64,000 bases of DNA, from NCBI GenBank assembly GCA_900239685.1, contig OENT01000225.1:84302-148301 (forward strand), read 5' to 3'. Position numbers and translations under genes: made by a program. The DNA comes from Rotaria macrura (Eukaryota > Rotifera > Eurotatoria > Philodinida > Philodinidae). The notes below the pieces were generated by a model. That model was not told where the DNA came from. It made no database searches and saw nothing but the letters and a program-made list of their open reading frames with translations. Below, piece by piece: positions 61,780 to 64,000 of this stretch (position 1 is the stretch's first letter; every line of letters starts with the position of its first letter).

Positions 61780-63815
61780 ATGCGATTCCTTCACATCGGG
61801 CATTTCATTGTTTCACTCGGGTACCTTTCGAATATCCTTGGCTTGGCCGAGATACCGAAAAGCATGCATAAAAATTATCAACCTCACTGCCGCTTACATC
61901 CATTTCAAAATATCCCAGAGAATGATTCTAATCGAAATAATCATCGTCATCTGAACCCAGCATCTAGCTCCGTTAACCATCAAGAACGATCAACTTCATC
62001 AACATCACCATCATCACGCCAATTTCAATATTCCCAGACTCACACAAGTATGTCTCATTGTTCTAGTCACAGTCAAAGGAAGAAGAACGATAGTTCTAAG
62101 AAAAGCAACAATTGGAATGACTTATACATATACAGTTCAGTCAAGCATAATTTACCTCGCACATGTGTGATCCATCAATAATAAGATACAACAAGAAAAT
62201 AATTCATTCGTTGATGTCAATCAGCCAGTCCACGTCACTTACTAATAACAAAAACAAGAACAAGGTATATCATGTGTTCAACATAACTAGAACTACTCAA
62301 TTGAATTCTCGCAAACAAAACCAACGCAATGCTTCTGTATCGATTGACAATGAAAATGAAGATAACTGTAAGATCGTCAATCACCAGAAAAAGAAAGTCG
62401 ACACAAATCACACTTTATGTAAAACGCCGACGTCAGCAACGGCAGCGTCAACTATATCGATGACTGATTCGAGCTCAACAACGAATGCAGATAGCATCAC
62501 TATAAACAAAATGTCTTCGAATATTCCTCATCGATATTTAATATCAGCATCATCCAACTAACCCAATCGAACAGGGACCATGAGCAAAATATCTTTGCAA
62601 GCAGGTCGTTCTATAGAAACTATGTGTACTCCCCCACAACCTTTCACTTCAGAGTGAAATTCGACCAAGACGTAGGTGAGAACCACATGATTAAGAACAT
62701 ATCAAATAATTTTGCTAAGATTTACAATTTTAATTTTCTATTAGCAAGTCTTAAACTGAAGAAAAAGCGAAATTTATTAGTATTCATCGATAATCGTGTT
62801 TCATTCGTAGTTCTATACGATTATTTTATATAGTCTGTTACAATCTGGTGGTTAAATCATGAGAGAAGTAGACGAAATCATTTGTGCCCTCAATGCTCAA
62901 TTTGACTTCATAATGTATCAGCTATGAAGGATATAAATTCATTATTTGATATCGTAAAACGGAAATTTCCAGAGGTGATGCATACCCAACGTCAGTCAGA
63001 TAAAAACGAACGGCCAATAACACTAGTTCGATTATACATTTCGAATTTGAAACTTATCGAAGATTTCAAAAATAAGACATATCTATTCGTAGATGAAACA
63101 TGATTCCCGCTTAGATAATATTTGACTCCAGTCACACTATTGATTTGTTCTGAATTCCTACAGATTGGACATTTACGAAGCACTTGTGATAATGAACTGG
63201 AATTTTTCAGAATATATGGTACGAGTTTCACTGATATTAAAAAGCGTAAATAAGAATCCGGTGGTTGACCATCTTGTAGTAGATATGAGAGTGACCGTAA
63301 TTCAAAGGCTTACCGATGCCCTAGTAATAAAAACTTGAAGAGCAACGCTGAGAAAAACTCAACTAAAGACAGCCGGTAAAATTAATCATCACCTTCTCTA
63401 CAATGCTAAAACGAAGGGTACGATAAATTACAGATATAAAGAAAAATAATCTCCAATATTAAATTAGAACTTCGGTAAACATGCCAATCACAATCATTCC
63501 AACAAGTCAAACTCACCAATGGCCAGTTCAATAATTGAACCTTTCAACGAATCATACAACGTGGAGAAACATTTTGATGCACTGATCGAACTTTATAACA
63601 CAACATAAAATCAACTGACTCATACACAACATTTGTCGCTCATAAATAATCATGAATCAAAATTGCGTAACTATATGATATAACATTTATGCATGACTTC
63701 ATAAGTCAGTTTGCATGCCGTCCAAAGTAGCTGGTGGTTGATATCATTCCATCATTATTTGTAACTAACGACAAAACAATACTATCTGCAATATTAGTCT
63801 TCATCAGAATAAAAA
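61780..63815 (+). mobile_element. Decayed non-LTR retrotransposon ORF1 (zinc-knuckle type)
   Basis: Consecutive plus-strand frames, broken by shifts and stops, together read like a LINE ORF1. First comes a Ser/Asn/Gln-rich leader (61780-62181, shifting into 62163-62561). A segment with FRVKFDQDVGENHMIKN follows (62624-62833). Then comes a stretch with ITLVRLYISNLK and FVDET (62912-63103, ended by TGA), followed by LTPVTLLICSEFLQIGHL and RSTC. The last is a CCHC knuckle (C-x2-C-x4-H-x4-C) whose second Cys is now Phe. A degenerate tail with HFDALIELYN and IIPSLFVTNDKTILSAI runs to about 63815. At least two frameshifts and several stops make it inactive. ORF2 with endonuclease and reverse transcriptase would lie beyond the window. 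Confidence 0.6.
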
Positions 63816-64000
63816 AAAACAAATCAGCTACCCACATATGGAAGGTATGTGTTTTTTGTGGTGGTTGGCTGGTAGAGTGTCCCTGTGACTATGGTACATA
63901 TGACTCTCATCTTTTGCTATGGATGTTGACTGCGCTACTCATGGTTCGTTTATGGTTGCGTGCATGTGAATCTGTTCTTCACTGAAATGAATTGTAACTC
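63816..64000. other. Window edge, no call
   Basis: Too short to interpret. A frame continues from the retrotransposon remnant but its residues past 63815 match nothing I recognise. Confidence 0.3.

Noticed and set aside
1-64000. tRNA, rRNA or CRISPR genes
   Set aside because: No segment showed a plausible tRNA A/B box pair with a cloverleaf, no intact rRNA text, and no regularly spaced direct repeats with unique spacers. The 141-bp array is an LRR gene and not a CRISPR array.

Overview
The window is eukaryotic nuclear DNA from a small animal. It is AT-rich, its genes are split by many very short GT-AG introns (about 45-80 bases, with a few of 0.4-2 kb), and its proteins are metazoan (EXOSC10/Rrp6, WDR88, ANKHD1/MASK, TMEM60). 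Three features together point to a bdelloid rotifer of the Adineta/Rotaria type: a C-strand tract of the hexamer TGTGGG, an array of RNI-like leucine-rich repeats with one exon per repeat, and an F-box gene fragment of a style I associate with bdelloids. This is an inference; no sequence search was run.

Positions 1-48.4 kb are the gene-rich part. In order they hold an EXOSC10 orthologue (+, 15 exons), a one-exon single-pass membrane protein (+), an acidic hypothetical protein (-, 2 exons), a WDR88 orthologue (-, 9 exons), a two-Ig-domain probably GPI-anchored surface protein (+, 5 exons), a hypothetical protein tail-to-tail with it (-, 2 exons), a 16-kb ANKHD1/MASK orthologue (+, about 30 exons, about 2,720 aa) and a one-exon TMEM60-like four-helix membrane protein (+). 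Genes are separated by 0.05-4.5 kb of AT-rich sequence with simple repeats. Exon models were made by hand from splice consensus, phase and family alignment, so single boundaries may be off by a few bases.

From about 51.7 kb the character changes to accessory or subtelomere-like DNA. It holds two short sites with telomere-type repeats in head-to-head order, a broken F-box gene, a transposon-end-like palindrome, a previously unremarked 1.08-kb foldback element with two diverged inverted arms, and a 5'-decayed LRR gene built from fifteen 141-bp units (84-bp exon plus 57-bp intron, no length change in any unit). Last comes a decayed non-LTR retrotransposon ORF1 with a zinc-knuckle remnant, running to near the window edge.

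The housekeeping genes are not functionally linked to each other. The most unusual structures are the LRR exon-intron array, the foldback element and the telomeric junction. No tRNA, rRNA gene or CRISPR array was found.
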